Part shown: positions 63,592-64,000 of the stretch, piece after piece
Layout: the number at the start of each line of letters is the position of its first letter
How positions within the stretch are numbered: position 1 is the first letter of the stretch
Source of the DNA: Limimaricola sp964022235
Lineage (GTDB): Bacteria; Pseudomonadota; Alphaproteobacteria; Rhodobacterales; Rhodobacteraceae
Direction of reading: 5' to 3'
Assembly: GCF_964022235.1 (NCBI RefSeq)
Contig: NZ_CAXHZL010000007.1
Span: forward strand, 1 to 64,000
DNA: 64,000 nucleotides
The notes under the pieces: model-generated
Databases searched by the model: none
Seen by the model: the letters and a program-made list of their open reading frames with translations, nothing else
Told to the model about the DNA's origin: nothing
Position numbers and translations under genes: made by a program

Positions 63592-64000
63592 GGGCGTTGT
63601 TGCAGACCTCGCCGCCTGACGGTTTCCTCAGCGGATCGGCCGCTTGGATGGGCGGTATGACGTGGCCCATACCTGCCCGCTACCGCACGACGAACTGGCC
63701 CGCCCACAACGCCGCGCTGCGCAAGCGTCGCACTCTTTCGATCTGGCTGGACCGGGAGATGACGTGGCTCCCGCCACACGAAGAACGGCCGGTACGATAT
63801 CCTCCAAGCGACGAACTACTTCGGTCGAGCCTTCTGGAAACGCTGGACCGGCTACCAACTCCGCAGTCGCGTCGAAGCCAAGATGCGATGCTTCAAGGCT
63901 TTCGGGGAGCGCATCGCCGCGAAAGACCCCGACCGCCAGATGGGCATCCGAGGTCATCGACCGAGCCGCAGGCGTCGAAGCCCATCACGATCAAAGCAAG
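63592..64000 (+). mobile_element. internally deleted IS5-family element
   Basis: An IS5-like end (GGGCGTTGTTGCAGACC at 63592-63608) is followed by a transposase start at 63657 (MTWPIPARYRTTNWPAHNAAL) that runs about 40 codons, then joins directly, out of frame, to the C-terminal part (YDILQATNYFGRAFWKRWTGYQ from about 63781, then SRVEAKMRCFKAFGERIAAKD). The middle with the catalytic residues is missing. The right end is at or beyond the window edge. It is a MITE-like remnant that could be moved by a full copy elsewhere. Confidence 0.78.

Overview
The window looks like high-GC DNA from an alphaproteobacterium of the Rhodobacterales (Roseobacter/Paracoccus type). The evidence is an exact EcfG-type general-stress promoter, HWE/HisKA_2 sensor kinases, tripartite tricarboxylate (TTT) and TRAP transporters, and a marine-style organosulfonate cluster. 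It is mosaic accessory DNA: IS30, IS3 and several IS5 remnants, a serine recombinase, a truncated sigma-32-like gene and an AT-rich gene set between IS5 ends suggest a plasmid or a genomic-island region. No rRNA, tRNA or CRISPR array was seen.

Layout. 1-5.1 kb: mobile debris (IS30 fragment, broken rpoH-like gene, serine recombinase, unrecognised gene pair cut by a degenerate IS3 element). 5.2-12.8 kb: protein-quality-control island, a seven-gene minus-strand run (three Hsp20 genes, degP, grpE, htpX, cbpA) divergent from ftsH. 12.8-18.8 kb: stress-associated genes (NDUFS4-like protein, alpha/beta hydrolase, YciF with an EcfG promoter, two HWE/HisKA_2-class kinases, a stand-alone receiver). 19.2-26.5 kb: TctD-like regulator, a TctE-like kinase fused in frame to a periplasmic binding protein, divergent tctCBA and an AbrB-family membrane protein. 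27.4-33.6 kb: a methyltransferase and a heme-copper oxidase operon whose subunit II has lost the CuA ligands. 33.9-41.9 kb: yaeQ, an isoquinoline-oxidoreductase-type molybdoenzyme with its cytochrome c, an FAD oxidoreductase, pirin and a LysR regulator. 41.9-44.5 kb: AT-rich opgC-like gene between IS5 remnants. 44.5-53.2 kb: hexuronate/mannonate catabolism (TRAP transporter, UxuB-like, UxuA, AGE epimerase, two GntR regulators). 53.6-63.5 kb: EF-hand protein, then LysR, cysteate sulfo-lyase, DegT aminotransferase, Asp/Glu racemase, TauABC-like transporter, HpsN/HisD-like dehydrogenase and YeiH exporter. 63.6-64.0 kb: another degenerate IS5 element.

How the genes work together. The first part supports survival of protein-damaging stress: membrane protease, periplasmic protease, small chaperones and co-chaperones act on unfolded protein, while nearby genes look to be under general stress control. 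The last part reads as one catabolic unit: uptake of a C3 sulfonate, oxidation of its alcohol, racemisation or transamination, C-S bond cleavage by CuyA, and export of the sulfite/sulfate released. I propose D-cysteinolic acid as the substrate because a HisD-type enzyme oxidises an amino alcohol to an amino acid and a racemase would then be needed before an L-cysteate lyase. This is inference from gene content.
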